DNA of 64,000 nucleotides from Aphanothece saxicola GSE-SYN-MK-01-06B (GTDB taxonomy: Bacteria > Cyanobacteriota > Cyanobacteriia > PCC-6307 > Cyanobiaceae), in contig JAHHGT010000007.1 in the NCBI GenBank assembly GCA_019359745.1, positions 124,001 to 188,000 on the forward strand, in the 5' to 3' direction. Positions 34,963-45,090 of the stretch are shown here, piece by piece; position 1 is the first letter of the stretch; each line of letters begins with the position of its first letter. Both the position numbers and the translations under genes were made by a program. Below the pieces are notes generated by a model that saw nothing but the letters and a program-made list of their open reading frames with translations, was not told the DNA's origin and made no database searches.

Positions 34963-35035
34963 GGAGTCCCCTTGACAGCATCGCTTGAATTGGACCCTCT
35001 CTCCCGGAGAACGCCCGGGTCCTGGAGGTGTTCCC

Positions 35036-35776
35036 ATGCAGCGAACCTACCTGGCCCTGGCGGGCCTGGCCCTGGCCGGAGCCGGCCTGCCGATGGTGCA
35101 GCCCAGGCTGGCCATGGCCTCCGGCCTCTTCCAGAGCACGGAGGTGGACGCCGATCGCTTTGCGGTGCTGGCCAGGCCTGTGGGCGACAGCGATTGGACC
35201 CTCCTGGTGCTGGAGCAGCTGGCCGCCCAGCCCTCCTGCTGGCAGGCCCGCCCGGACGGGCTGGTGGATCCGACCCTGAACCGGTTCGACTACACCGGCA
35301 TCTGCAATCGCTACCTCGACAGCAACGGCTACTCGCTGCGGGTCGCCGACCAGGACCTGGGCACCACCTACCGCCTGCAGGTGCAGCAGGTGGGATCCCG
35401 CCTGGAGTTGCAGGCCGTCTCCCCCCGAAGCTCCGCCGTCCTGGTGGTGGGCAGGGCGGAGGTGCCCCTGCGCGATCGCGACGGCTTCGTGTCCCTCAAG
35501 CTCGAACCCGGCTGGGATCTCCAACGGCGCACCTACCAGGAGAGGTCCCTGACCCACCTCTACTTCGCCAGTCCGGCCCCACTGGAGCAATTGATCGCCC
35601 GGGCCGGCGGCGTTCAGACGTTCCGGCGTCCCCCGGGCAGGGCCGAACTCCCCGGCCTTGCCGCCACCCTGCCGACGCTCGACCAGCGCGACGACAGCAT
35701 GGGCACCGACCGCTCCGGTCGGGCGATCGCCCTTCAGGTCATTCCTTACTCCGAGGCCAATGGAGGAGGACTCTGA
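35036..35776 (+). CDS. DUF3747-domain secreted protein
   Basis: A 246-residue protein with a signal peptide ([17 protein letters not shown], with cleavage near MASG). The DUF3747 core follows: [21 protein letters not shown], then [35 protein letters not shown] and a strand-rich remainder. This family is largely cyanobacterial and its role is unknown; it is probably periplasmic or outer-membrane associated. Two Cys (SCWQ, GIC) could pair. The start is ATG 35036 after GGAGGTG, a good ribosome-binding site. Confidence 0.88.
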   Translation: MQRTYLALAGLALAGAGLPMVQPRLAMASGLFQSTEVDADRFAVLARPVGDSDWTLLVLEQLAAQPSCWQARPDGLVDPTLNRFDYTGICNRYLDSNGYSLRVADQDLGTTYRLQVQQVGSRLELQAVSPRSSAVLVVGRAEVPLRDRDGFVSLKLEPGWDLQRRTYQERSLTHLYFASPAPLEQLIARAGGVQTFRRPPGRAELPGLAATLPTLDQRDDSMGTDRSGRAIALQVIPYSEANGGGL

Positions 35777-35829
35777 CCCCAAGGCTTGATCCCGTCCTGG
35801 CCCACGTCCGGGACCAGTTGAATCACCGG

Positions 35830-35883
35830 ACTCCTCACCCCGCACCTGCCTTCCCCGCCACTTAATCTGATCTGGTGAGGAGT
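35830..35883. repeat. Inverted repeat around a -10-like element
   Basis: ACTCCTCACC (35830-35839) is the exact reverse complement of GGTGAGGAGT (35874-35883). The 34-base spacer contains TTAATCT, a possible -10 element. The right arm would be the start of the candidate small RNA. Confidence 0.5.
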
Positions 35884-35970
35884 GAAGGACGCTCTTCCAG
35901 GGTCGAAACGAGGACAGACTCCCGGAATCGTTCCATCTCCAGAGCCCTGCCTTCGGCGGGGCTCTTTTTT
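35875..35970 (+). ncRNA. Candidate small RNA with strong terminator
   Basis: A transcript of about 96 bases is suggested by a -10-like TAATCT at 35863-35868 and a terminator ending at 35970. It could fold into several short stems: GAGTG/CGCTC around AAGGA, GGGTC/GACTC around a GAAACGAGG loop, GGAA/TTCC, and the terminal stem. There is no convincing reading frame or neighbouring gene it would naturally lead. The GAAAC-containing loops recall abundant cyanobacterial sRNAs, but I cannot assign a family. No good -35 element is visible. It could alternatively be only a read-through terminator of the DUF3747 gene. Confidence 0.45.
35941..35970 (+). terminator. Rho-independent terminator
   Basis: AGAGCCC (35941-35947) pairs with GGGCTCT (35959-35965), with an inner GCC-TTC-GGC cap, followed by six T. 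It ends the candidate small RNA and/or the DUF3747 transcript. Confidence 0.88.
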
Positions 35971-36032
35971 ATGGCTGGCCATGCGTTCACCGTACCGAGG
36001 GGCGCGCCCAACCTTCAACGGTCACGACCATG

Positions 36033-36058
36033 AAAAAGCCGGCCCCGCAGGGCCGGCT
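36033..36058 (-). terminator. Terminator of the ribosomal protein operon
   Basis: Read on the minus strand, AGCCGGCCC, a TGC loop and GGGGCCGGCT form a long GC-rich stem followed by TTTTT. It lies about 45 bases past the rplL stop and is the expected end of the secE-to-rplL transcript. Confidence 0.88.
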
Positions 36059-36103
36059 CCAAAGCGCGGGGTTCGCCGGGCCAGGAGGCCCGGCGTTGGC
36101 TGG

Positions 36104-36490
36104 TCACTTGATGGAGACCTTGCCACCCACTTCTTCGATGCTCTTTTTGAGAGCTTCGGCATCGTTCTTGGAGATGCCTTCCTTGACGGCCTTGGGAGCG
36201 GCTTCCACAAGGGCCTTGGCTTCGCCCAGACCGAGGCCGGTGGCCTCGCGGACGGCCTTGAGCACCTTGATCTTGGCGGCCGGATCGAAGCCATCGAGGA
36301 TGACGTCGAATTCGGTCTGCTCTTCAACCGCCTCGGCGGCGGCGCCGGGGGCGGCGGCGGCCATGACGACGCCAGCCGAAGCGGCGGCGGACACGCCGAA
36401 GGCCTCTTCGATCTGCTTGACGAGCTCGGAAGCCTCAAGCAGCGAAAGGGTTTTCAGTTGTTCGAGAATCTGGTCGGTGGTAGCGGACAT
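36104..36490 (-). CDS. rplL: 50S ribosomal protein L7/L12
   Basis: Forms the flexible stalk of the large subunit that recruits translation factors. The 128-residue protein has the N-terminal dimerisation helices ([28 protein letters not shown]), an Ala-rich hinge, and the globular C-terminal domain ([40 protein letters not shown]). It lies downstream of rplJ, 63 bases away, and is the last gene of the operon, followed by a terminator. Confidence 0.98.
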   Translation of the reverse strand: MSATTDQILEQLKTLSLLEASELVKQIEEAFGVSAAASAGVVMAAAAPGAAAEAVEEQTEFDVILDGFDPAAKIKVLKAVREATGLGLGEAKALVEAAPKAVKEGISKNDAEALKKSIEEVGGKVSIK

Positions 36491-36553
36491 GGGGGGGGAA
36501 TCAGCAACAGAACGGGAGGATCGGTGGAGCCCAGGGGTTCGCGAAAGGCGAAC

Positions 36554-37081
36554 TCAACCTTCGCCGGATTCGGCGTGCTGCTTGAGCGCCCTGGCGAGAC
36601 CGGACGGAACCTCGTTGATACCCACAGCCAGCTTGGTGGCCAGGCCATTGATCGCACCGGCGATCTGGGCCATGAGCACCTCCTTGGAGGGCAGATCCCC
36701 GATGGCCTGGATGTCGGAGGGGGACAGGAGCTTGCCTTCGAAAAGGCCTCCCTTCACATCCGACTTCTTGGTGTCCTTCTGGAAGGACTGCAGGGCCTTC
36801 ACCGCACCGCCGACATCGCCCTTGACCAGGACGAAAGCATTGGTTCCAGTGAGCAGGGAATCGAGATCCGACCAGGCGCTGTCACCATCAATGGCACGGC
36901 GCATCAAGGTGTTTTTGGTCACCTTGCACACACCGTTGCTGGCCTGCAGACGGGTCCGCAGATCAGTCATCTCCTTGATGGTCAGGCCCTTGAAATCGAG
37001 GACCAGCGCCATTTCGGCTTCACCGAGGAGCCCTTTGAGCTCTTCGACGATCTGTTGCTTGTTCTCCAGCGTGCGGCCCAT
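36554..37081 (-). CDS. rplJ: 50S ribosomal protein L10
   Basis: Anchors L7/L12 dimers to the ribosome. The 175-residue protein begins [19 protein letters not shown]; the globular domain and the C-terminal L12-binding helix ([10 protein letters not shown]) are both present. I chose the ATG at 37081; nine codons upstream there is another in-frame start but it carries no L10-like sequence. The upstream region carries an L10 leader, so expression is probably autoregulated by L10(L12)4. Confidence 0.97.
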   Translation of the reverse strand: MGRTLENKQQIVEELKGLLGEAEMALVLDFKGLTIKEMTDLRTRLQASNGVCKVTKNTLMRRAIDGDSAWSDLDSLLTGTNAFVLVKGDVGGAVKALQSFQKDTKKSDVKGGLFEGKLLSPSDIQAIGDLPSKEVLMAQIAGAINGLATKLAVGINEVPSGLARALKQHAESGEG

Positions 37082-37227
37082 AGGAAGTGGATCGGATCGG
37101 GGGAACAAGCAGGGAACGCAGCCCGGACAGCCCCCCGGAAAGGGAAGCTTCGAGGCCGCTCATCGCTCCGCTCCGATCTGAACGACTCCGGTGGAGTCGC
37201 CAGCACAGGCAAAAACCAATCGCGTGC

Positions 37228-37293
37228 ACCTCGGCAGGACTTACGAGCGGGAACGAGCGACCGGAATCGACGACCCTTTCGACCTGCTGTCTT
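37228..37293 (-). promoter_or_regulatory. L10 leader (ribosomal protein autoregulatory RNA)
   Basis: On the minus strand the two hallmark halves of the L10 leader are visible: AAGACAGCAGG (complement of 37283-37293) and TAAGTCCTGCCGAGGT (complement of 37228-37243). The CAGCAGG and CCTGCCGAGG segments form the kink-turn stem that the L10-L12 complex binds in other bacteria. The element is about 150 bases upstream of rplJ and just past the SGNH gene stop. A perfect hairpin CGACTCC-acc-GGAGTCG follows at 37183-37199. The exact boundaries are approximate. Confidence 0.82.
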
Positions 37294-37340
37294 GGGTTGG
37301 GCGCGTGCCCTTCTGGACGAATCCAGTTGTTCAACCTACA

Positions 37341-37988
37341 TCACGGCAGGCCCAGTTCCCGCAGCCTTGCCTGCCAACGGGCGTAGCCGGCGGCGTTGAG
37401 ATGCACGCCATCCACCGTGTAGGCACGCTTGAGACCATCGCCATCCGCCATCACCGGGGTGAGATCGATGAAGTCTCGGGGGGGAGTCTGACGGGCGAGC
37501 AATTCGTTGAGTTCCGCCACCCGCCGAACCCCATCGGCGCCACAGCGGAACCGGGCACAGGGAATGGTGGACTGGACGATCACCCGCGCCCCGGTACCCA
37601 TCTGCAGGCCGGTGCGCAGCCACTGGATCCGGCCGGCGATGCGACCGGGGTCGTAGCCCCAGACGATGTCGTTGATCCCCACCATCACCAGGTAGGTGGC
37701 GGCACCGGTCTGGCGGATCGCCGGCAGACGGGCCATTAGCTGGAAGCTGGTGTCGCCACTGACGCCCAGGTTATGGACAACCCGATCGGGGAACGCCGCC
37801 TGCCAGTTGCCCTGGGCCGTGAGGGAATCGCCGACGAAGGTGACCGGACCATCGCCACGGCTGGACGGTGATCCGGAAGACTCCGGCGGCAGAGCGCCTG
37901 GCTTGGAGCGCAGGCCCCACCCCAGCATCAGCAGGGTGAGCGGAACCGCCACCCAGCCACCGATCCGCACCCAGGTCGACGCAGGCAC
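37341..37988 (-). CDS. SGNH/GDSL hydrolase
   Basis: A 215-residue esterase-like protein with an N-terminal membrane anchor (GGWVAVPLTLLMLGWGL). Block I is TFVGDSLTAQG with the catalytic Ser; block III is MVGINDIVWGYD with the oxyanion Asn; block V is TVDGVHLNAAGY with the catalytic Asp and His. The catalytic domain therefore probably acts outside the cytoplasm on an ester or acyl group, substrate unknown. It is inserted between rplA (10 bases upstream) and the L10 leader, an unusual place for such a gene, and so would be co-transcribed with ribosomal proteins. Confidence 0.9.
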   Translation of the reverse strand: MPASTWVRIGGWVAVPLTLLMLGWGLRSKPGALPPESSGSPSSRGDGPVTFVGDSLTAQGNWQAAFPDRVVHNLGVSGDTSFQLMARLPAIRQTGAATYLVMVGINDIVWGYDPGRIAGRIQWLRTGLQMGTGARVIVQSTIPCARFRCGADGVRRVAELNELLARQTPPRDFIDLTPVMADGDGLKRAYTVDGVHLNAAGYARWQARLRELGLP

Positions 37989-37997
37989 GGCCGGGCT

Positions 37998-38705
37998 TCA
38001 GCTGTCCTGCTTGATGTCCTGGAGCGCAGCGAAGTCGACCTGCACCGAGGGGCCCATCGTGGAGGCCAGATAGAGGCTCCTCCAGTAACGGCCCTTGGCA
38101 CCGCTGGGCTTGTTGCGGTCGATGGTTTCCTGCAGGGCCTTGAGGTTCTCCAGCAGCTTGGCACTGGGGAAGCTGGCCTTGCCGAAACGCACGTGCACGA
38201 TCCCGGCCCGGTCGGCCCGGAACTCCAGTTTGCCCGCCTTGAACTCGTTGATGGCGCCAGCCAGATCGGTGGTGACGGTGCCGGCCTTGGGGTTCGGCAT
38301 CAGGCCGCGGGGTCCGAGCACCCGACCGAGCTTGGCCACCTTCGGCATCATGTCGGGGGTGGCGATCAGCAGATCGAAGTCGATGGCGCCGCCGGCGATC
38401 TGATCCACCAGCTCATCGTCGCCGGCCAGGTCGGCACCGGCGGCCTTGGCTTCGGCCACCTTCTCGCCCCGGGCGATCACGGCGATGCGGATGGTCTGAC
38501 CGGTGCCGTGGGGCAGGGCCACGGTGGTGCGCAGCTGCTGGTCGGTGTACTTGGGGTCGATGCCGAGGCGCACATGGGCCTCAATGGTTTCATCGAAGCG
38601 CGCGGTGGCGGTGTCCTTGACCAGCTCAATGGCTTCGAGCGGTTCGTAGGAGCGGTCCTCGACCTTGGCGGCGAGGGCCGTGAAGCGTTTGGAGATTTTT
38701 GTCAT
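37998..38705 (-). CDS. rplA: 50S ribosomal protein L1
   Basis: A 235-residue L1 protein, starting [15 protein letters not shown] at ATG 38705. Signature segments are [30 protein letters not shown], and [18 protein letters not shown], which binds 23S rRNA helix 76. L1 forms the mobile stalk at the E site and in many bacteria represses its own L11-L1 mRNA. It follows rplK by 76 bases. Confidence 0.98.
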   Translation of the reverse strand: MTKISKRFTALAAKVEDRSYEPLEAIELVKDTATARFDETIEAHVRLGIDPKYTDQQLRTTVALPHGTGQTIRIAVIARGEKVAEAKAAGADLAGDDELVDQIAGGAIDFDLLIATPDMMPKVAKLGRVLGPRGLMPNPKAGTVTTDLAGAINEFKAGKLEFRADRAGIVHVRFGKASFPSAKLLENLKALQETIDRNKPSGAKGRYWRSLYLASTMGPSVQVDFAALQDIKQDS

Positions 38706-38781
38706 GGCAGGAAGGGGTGCGGACGACCGCGGGCGGTCTCCCCCAGGTAGGTGAATGGAATGAAACGACGCCCGGGGAGGG

Positions 38782-39207
38782 TCAGTCGCTGACGGCAACG
38801 CCCATGTTGCGGGCGGTGCCTTCGATGATGCGCATGGCCGACTCAACGCTGGCGCAATTGAGGTCGGGCAGTTTGGTCTTGGCGATCTCCTCGAGCTGGG
38901 CGCGGCTGATCGCACCCACCGATCCTTTGGCGGACGTGGCGGCACCTTTGTCGATGCCGGCGGCCTTGGAGATGAGCACCGAGGCGGGCGGGGTCTTGGT
39001 GATGAAGGTGAAGCTGCGGTCTTCAAAGACCGAAATCTCCACCGGGATCACGTACCCGGCTTTCTCCTGGGTGCGGGCGTTGTATTCCTTGCAGAACGCC
39101 ATGATGTTGACCCCGTGCTGACCGAGGGCAGGGCCCACCGGTGGTGCGGGGTTCGCTTTGCCGGCCTGGAGGGCCAGCTTGATCACAGCTACGACTTTCT
39201 TGGCCAT
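38782..39207 (-). CDS. rplK: 50S ribosomal protein L11
   Basis: A 141-residue L11 protein. The N-terminal domain has [32 protein letters not shown], and the C-terminal RNA-binding domain ends [15 protein letters not shown]. Length is standard. Upstream are two tandem GNRA-capped hairpins in the 158-base gap after nusG. Confidence 0.98.
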   Translation of the reverse strand: MAKKVVAVIKLALQAGKANPAPPVGPALGQHGVNIMAFCKEYNARTQEKAGYVIPVEISVFEDRSFTFITKTPPASVLISKAAGIDKGAATSAKGSVGAISRAQLEEIAKTKLPDLNCASVESAMRIIEGTARNMGVAVSD

Positions 39208-39219
39208 CGGCTGGGCTGG

Positions 39220-39268
39220 GGGACGGAACTCCCTTGCGGGAGAGCGGGACGGAACTCCCTCGCGGGAG
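39220..39268 (-). repeat. Tandem hairpin repeat upstream of rplK
   Basis: Two 23-base copies (39220-39242 and 39246-39268) differ by one base, with a period of 26. Each forms, on the minus-strand RNA, CTCCC-GCxA-GGGAG with GCGA and GCAA loops, both GNRA tetraloops. They end about 13 bases before the rplK start. Confidence 0.75.
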
Positions 39269-39331
39269 CACTGCGGATGGCCGGGGCGTTGGCCGGCCCG
39301 GCAGCGTGGCAGTCCTGTGAGGGACCACCCT

Positions 39332-39362
39332 GGGCCGCCCTCCGCAGGGAGGCGGCCGCCGC
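39332..39362 (-). terminator. GC-rich hairpin after nusG (possible attenuator)
   Basis: Just past the nusG stop, GGCCGCC..CTCC and GGAGG..CGGCC-type arms form a strong hairpin on the minus strand. There is no T-run, so it may act as an RNA stabiliser or processing site instead of a terminator. Confidence 0.35.
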
Positions 39363-39365
39363 TGA

Positions 39366-40091
39366 TCAGCTCTGTTTGCTGATCTGGGAGAACTCGAGCT
39401 CGACCGGGGTCTCCCTGCCGAAGATCGACAGGAGAGCCTTGAGCTTGCTGCGCTCACCGGAAACTTCAATCACCTCGCCCTGGAAGTCCTTGAACGGACC
39501 AGCCGTGACGAGGATCTGGTCGCCTTCGGTGAGGTCGACCTTGAGGACAGGCTTCTTCTCGGCGGCACGCTTGAAGATGCGATCCACCTCCTGGCGGCTC
39601 AGGGGCCGGGGCCGGATGTGCCCCCGGGCCTTGCCGGTGGCGCGGCGTTCCTCCTGACCCACGAAGTTGATGACGTTGGGGGTGCTGCGCACCGCCATCA
39701 TCGTGTCCTCATCGAGGACCATGCGGACCAGCACGTAGCCGGGAAACACCTTCTCCTCGATGGACTGGCGGCTGCCGTCCTTCTTGAGCTTGACACCAGG
39801 GGTCTGGGGAATCTCGATCTCGAGGATCCGGTTGCTGACCCCCAGGGTGACGGCCCGCTGCTCAAGGGTGGCCTTCACCTTCTTTTCGCAGCTGGAGGCC
39901 ACCTGAACCGCAAACCATCGGGCCACCTGGGGCTTGGTGGCTTCGCCCGCCTCGGCCGCAGCATCTGCGGTGGCAAGCTCGCCCCCCTCGGCGGCAAGGC
40001 CAGGGCCTTCGCCAGGAAGCTCCAGCACCTCGGGGGCGTCCGGTTCGATCTCGGGCACGGTCTCGGGCACGGCAGACAGGGGAAGGGTCAT
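39366..40091 (-). CDS. nusG: Transcription antitermination protein NusG
   Basis: A 241-residue NusG. The NGN domain ([23 protein letters not shown] to PGYVLVRM) binds RNA polymerase, and the KOW domain is [21 protein letters not shown]. In front of the NGN domain there are about 55 extra residues, acidic and Ala-rich, not present in E. coli NusG but common in cyanobacteria. The start is ATG 40091, which shares one base with the secE stop. The preceding TTG is less likely. Confidence 0.96.
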   Translation of the reverse strand: MTLPLSAVPETVPEIEPDAPEVLELPGEGPGLAAEGGELATADAAAEAGEATKPQVARWFAVQVASSCEKKVKATLEQRAVTLGVSNRILEIEIPQTPGVKLKKDGSRQSIEEKVFPGYVLVRMVLDEDTMMAVRSTPNVINFVGQEERRATGKARGHIRPRPLSRQEVDRIFKRAAEKKPVLKVDLTEGDQILVTAGPFKDFQGEVIEVSGERSKLKALLSIFGRETPVELEFSQISKQS

Positions 40092-40423
40092 CAACGGAAG
40101 ATCTGGGCCGATCCCCAGTGATAGAAGCGATCGATCGCGGCGATGGCCGCGGCCGAAAGGCTCACCATCAGGATCACCGCCACCGATTCGCTGAACAGCT
40201 GCTGGCGGCTCGGCCAGACAACCTTGCGCAGTTCCGCGAGGGTGACCGCGAGGAAACCGGTGGGGGTCTCCTCTTCGGTGGCAGCACCATCCGGCCCCTC
40301 GTCGGGTTCGGACAGGCCATTCCGCTGGGCCAGGGGCCCGTCGGGACTGCTTGTGGTGGTGGTGGCGGGGGGGATGGGTTCCACGGTGTGGATTCCGATG
40401 GCTGCCGTTACGTCGGCAAGCAT
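40091..40423 (-). CDS. secE: Preprotein translocase subunit SecE
   Basis: A 110-residue protein with the SecE core at the C-terminus: TLAELRKVVWPSRQQLFSESVAVILMVSLSAAAIAAID, an amphipathic helix then one membrane helix. It supports SecY in the translocon. The first half is a low-complexity extension (PPATTTTSSPDG) of unknown purpose. The gene starts 10 bases after the ClpB-like gene and is coupled to nusG. Confidence 0.93.
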   Translation of the reverse strand: MLADVTAAIGIHTVEPIPPATTTTSSPDGPLAQRNGLSEPDEGPDGAATEEETPTGFLAVTLAELRKVVWPSRQQLFSESVAVILMVSLSAAAIAAIDRFYHWGSAQIFR

Positions 40424-40433
40424 CGACAAACGA

Positions 40434-43256
40434 TCACCCTACCGGACGTCCTTCCCCCTGGGTCCCCAGGGGAACGAAGCGAAAGCCCGCTTCCCCTGGG
40501 CCGGCGAGCTCCAGCCGCACACCCCTGGCACCACTGAAGTGATCCTCCAGCAATTCGGTGGCCAGCGGGTTCTCGATGCGACGCCGCAGCACCCGCCGCA
40601 GCGGACGGGCGCCGTACTCCGGCTCGTAGCCCTGCTGGGCCAGGGCCACCACGACGGCCTCATCCAGCTCCAGCTCCAGGTGCTGCTCCCGCAGGAGGGC
40701 GGCCAGCTCCGCCAGCTGCAGCCGCACGATGCGCTCGAGATCGGTGCGGGCGAGGGGCCGGAAGCGGATCACCTCATCGATGCGGTTGAGAAATTCCGGG
40801 CGGAACTGGCGCGACAGGGCCTCTTCCACCGCCAGATCAAGAGCACGCTCCTGGGCCAGCTCACCGTCCTGCGGATGATGGGGATCCCCGCCGCCAGCAG
40901 GACTGGAGCCGGCGCGGGCCCTCTCCAGGATCGCCCGGCTGGCCAGGTTGCTGGTCATGATCACCACCGTGTGGCGGAAGTCCACCGTGCGGCCCTGGGA
41001 ATCGGTGAGACGGCCGTCGTCGAGCACCTGCAGCAGCAGGTTGAACACATCGGGATGGGCCTTTTCCACCTCATCCAGCAGCAGCACCGCGTAGGGGCGA
41101 CGGCGCACGGCCTCGGTGAGCTGGCCCCCCTCCTCGTAGCCCACGTAGCCAGGGGGTGCCCCCACCAGGCGGGCGACGGCGTTGCGCTCCATGAACTCGC
41201 TCATGTCCAGCCGCACCAGGGCCTCCTCCTCATCGAAGAGGGCCGCGGCCAGGGCCTTGGCCAGTTCCGTCTTGCCCACACCCGTCGGCCCCAGGAACAG
41301 GAACGACCCCACCGGCCGAGTGGGGGCCTGCATGCCGGCCCGGGAGCGGCGGATCGAGGCCGCCACCGCCGCCACCGCCTCCGGCTGGCCGATCACCCGC
41401 CCAGCCAACCGCTGCTCCAGCTCCAGCAGCTTCTGGCGTTCGCCGGCCAGAAGCTGCTGCACGGGGATGCCGGTGGAGCGGGCCACCACATCGGCGATGT
41501 CCCCCTCCTCCACCTGCTCGCGCAGCATCGGATCGCTCTGCAGCTCCGCCTCGACGGCGGCGCGGCGTTGCTGCACCCCGTGCAGCTGGTCGTACTGAAG
41601 CCGGGCGGCCTCCTCCAGGTCGCCATCCCGCTCCGCCTCGGCGATGGCGTGGCGCAGGTCTTCGTCCTGGTGCATCAGCTCGCGCAGCTCCTCGAGGCGC
41701 TCCCGCTCCCCCGCCCAGCGGCGCTGCAGCCGATCGAGCTGCTCGTGGGCGAGGCGCCGCTGCTCCTGCAGCTGCAGGCGCTCCTCCAGCGGTGCCCCCT
41801 CGGCCGCCAGCAGATCGAGCTCCACCCGCCGCAGGTCCGTCTCGGCCGCCTCCACCACCTGAGGCTTGGAGGTGGCCTCCATGCGCAGGTTGGCCGCGGC
41901 CTCGTCGATCAGGTCGATGGCCGAATCGGGCAGGCAGCGGTCGCTGATGTAGCGGGCCGCGAGTCGTGAGGCCGCCACCAGGGCCCCATCGGTGATGGTG
42001 ACGCCGTGGTGCAGCTCGTAGCGCTCCTTCAGCCCCCTCAGGATTTCGAGGCAGGTGGGGCCGTCGGGCTCGCGGATCACCACCTGCTGAAAACGGCGCT
42101 CCAGGGCCGGGTCCTTTTCAATGCTGCGCCGGTAGTCCTCCGGGGTGGTGGCGCCGATGCAGCGCAGGTCGCCCCGGGCCAGCACCGGTTTGAGGATGCT
42201 GGCCGCATCGGTGCCGGAGCGGTCGCTGCCCACCACCGTGTGCAGCTCGTCGATGAACAGCACCACCCCGCCAGCACGGCCCTGCACCCCGTCGCTGTCA
42301 CGGACCTCGGCCAGCACACTGCGCAGGCGCTCCTCGAACTGGCCGCGGAACTTGGCCCCGGCGATCAGGGCCCCCAGGTCCAGGGCCACCAGCCGCAGGC
42401 CCCGCAGCGCATCGGGCACCTCGCCGGCCACGATCCGCTGGGCCAGGGATTCGGCCACCGCGGTCTTGCCGACGCCGGGCTCACCGATCAGCACCGGGTT
42501 GTTCTTGCTGCGACGTGAGAGCACCTGGATCAGACGGCGGATTTCCGGATCCCGTCCCACCACCGGATCGAGTTCTCCGGCCCGGGCGGCGGCGGTGAGA
42601 TCACGGCCGTAGCGGTCCAGGGCGCCGGGTTCGGGATCCCCCTCCCGCCGCAGGGTCAGGCTGGTGTCCGGCACAGACGCCGGAGCCGATGCCGGCGCAG
42701 GGGCGGGTGCCGGCGGCGCTGCGGGAGAGGACATGGCGGCGGGGGGCATGACAGCGGGGGGATCGGCAACGGCCGGCAGCGGCCGCCATTGCCGCAACAG
42801 CAGGTCCTCGCTCAGCCCCTCCTCCGCCAGGAGGGAGGCCCCAATCCGGGGGTCCACCAGCAGGGCCAGCAGCACGTGGGGCACATCCAGCAGCCGGGAT
42901 CCCCAGGCCGCCCGGCGACGGTCGGCCTCCTCCAGCAGATCCTCGAGGGCATCGCCGATGTAAAGCGTGCTGCCATCGCCGGCTGGCTGCTCGGCACAGA
43001 AGCTTTCCAGTCGATCCAGCAGCCGGTCTTCGTCGAGGGGCAGCGGCGCCACCCAGGTGGCGAAGCGCCGGTTCAGCAGCAGGGTGAGCAGCAGGTGCTC
43101 CACGTCCATGGCGCCATGGCGCCAGCGCCTCGCCTGCTCCTGGGAGGCGATCAGCAGATCCCAGGCGGCGTCGCTGAAGCGGTCGGGGTCGCTGGTGAGG
43201 CTGGCGGGAGCGCCCGCCGGTTCCCGGTCATCGCGCAGGCGGGAATCAGGGCGCAT
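40434..43256 (-). CDS. clpB: ClpB-like Hsp100 AAA+ ATPase
   Basis: A 940-residue double-AAA protein. The N domain (about residues 20-155) is only loosely Clp-N-like and is joined by a Pro/Ala-rich linker (about 165-200). AAA1 has Walker [16 protein letters not shown] and Walker [15 protein letters not shown]. The M domain is a long coiled coil (about 450-560). AAA2 has [15 protein letters not shown] and [15 protein letters not shown], then [11 protein letters not shown] and [10 protein letters not shown]. The presence of a full M domain and the absence of a ClpP-binding IGF loop point to ClpB, a disaggregase. Cyanobacteria often have a second diverged ClpB beside secE, and this gene fits that. 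It overlaps gloA by 11 bases. Confidence 0.88.
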   Translation of the reverse strand: MRPDSRLRDDREPAGAPASLTSDPDRFSDAAWDLLIASQEQARRWRHGAMDVEHLLLTLLLNRRFATWVAPLPLDEDRLLDRLESFCAEQPAGDGSTLYIGDALEDLLEEADRRRAAWGSRLLDVPHVLLALLVDPRIGASLLAEEGLSEDLLLRQWRPLPAVADPPAVMPPAAMSSPAAPPAPAPAPASAPASVPDTSLTLRREGDPEPGALDRYGRDLTAAARAGELDPVVGRDPEIRRLIQVLSRRSKNNPVLIGEPGVGKTAVAESLAQRIVAGEVPDALRGLRLVALDLGALIAGAKFRGQFEERLRSVLAEVRDSDGVQGRAGGVVLFIDELHTVVGSDRSGTDAASILKPVLARGDLRCIGATTPEDYRRSIEKDPALERRFQQVVIREPDGPTCLEILRGLKERYELHHGVTITDGALVAASRLAARYISDRCLPDSAIDLIDEAAANLRMEATSKPQVVEAAETDLRRVELDLLAAEGAPLEERLQLQEQRRLAHEQLDRLQRRWAGERERLEELRELMHQDEDLRHAIAEAERDGDLEEAARLQYDQLHGVQQRRAAVEAELQSDPMLREQVEEGDIADVVARSTGIPVQQLLAGERQKLLELEQRLAGRVIGQPEAVAAVAASIRRSRAGMQAPTRPVGSFLFLGPTGVGKTELAKALAAALFDEEEALVRLDMSEFMERNAVARLVGAPPGYVGYEEGGQLTEAVRRRPYAVLLLDEVEKAHPDVFNLLLQVLDDGRLTDSQGRTVDFRHTVVIMTSNLASRAILERARAGSSPAGGGDPHHPQDGELAQERALDLAVEEALSRQFRPEFLNRIDEVIRFRPLARTDLERIVRLQLAELAALLREQHLELELDEAVVVALAQQGYEPEYGARPLRRVLRRRIENPLATELLEDHFSGARGVRLELAGPGEAGFRFVPLGTQGEGRPVG

Positions 43257-43647
43257 CGGACCGTGACGACGTCTGGATCAGTTCCACCTTGTAGCCGTCG
43301 GGATCCTCGACGAAGGCGATCACACTGGTGCCGTGCTGCTTCACGCCGGGTTCGCGCACCACCCGGCCGCCCTTGGCGGCGATGGCCGCGCAGGTTTCAT
43401 AGATGTCATCCACGCCGATGGCCAGATGGCCGAAGCCGGTGCCGGGTTCGTAGGCCTCGGTGCCCCAGTTGTGGGTGAGCTCCAGCACCGTGGTGTCCTT
43501 TTCTTCGCCATAGCCCACGAAGGCCAGGGTGTAGGAGCCACCGGGATAGTCCTTGCGGCGCAACAGTTTCATGCCGAGCACCTCGATGTAGAAGCGCAGG
43601 GAGCGCTCCAGGTCGCCCACCCTGAGCATGGTGTGAAGCAGTCGCAT
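43246..43647 (-). CDS. gloA: Lactoylglutathione lyase (glyoxalase I)
   Basis: Converts the methylglyoxal-glutathione hemithioacetal to S-lactoylglutathione. The 133-residue protein keeps all four metal ligands in their standard positions: His5, Glu56, His74 and Glu122. Its length and [24 protein letters not shown] match E. coli GloA, a nickel-type enzyme. It overlaps the ClpB-like gene by 11 bases and is the first gene of the operon leading to rplL. Divergent from eno. Confidence 0.96.
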   Translation of the reverse strand: MRLLHTMLRVGDLERSLRFYIEVLGMKLLRRKDYPGGSYTLAFVGYGEEKDTTVLELTHNWGTEAYEPGTGFGHLAIGVDDIYETCAAIAAKGGRVVREPGVKQHGTSVIAFVEDPDGYKVELIQTSSRSDAP

Positions 43648-43752
43648 CGGCGCCGGACCAGCTCAGGCCATTCTGACGACGGGGCCGGTGGCTCGGGCCA
43701 TCGCCGGACGGTGGTGCAGGGAACACAGGCAGGGGTGGAGGGCCACCCATAG

Positions 43753-45072
<1,320 letters not shown>

Positions 45073-45090
45073 GCCCCGGGGGCACGCCCC

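Noticed and set aside
34972-34977. TTGACA near the DUF3747 and rnhA starts
   Set aside because: It resembles a -35 box but no -10 element lies at the proper distance.
35830-35841. ACTCCTCACC resembling the conserved core of the Yfr1 small RNA
   Set aside because: The flanking hairpins of Yfr1 are absent, the core differs at its end, and it is better explained as an arm of the inverted repeat with 35874-35883.
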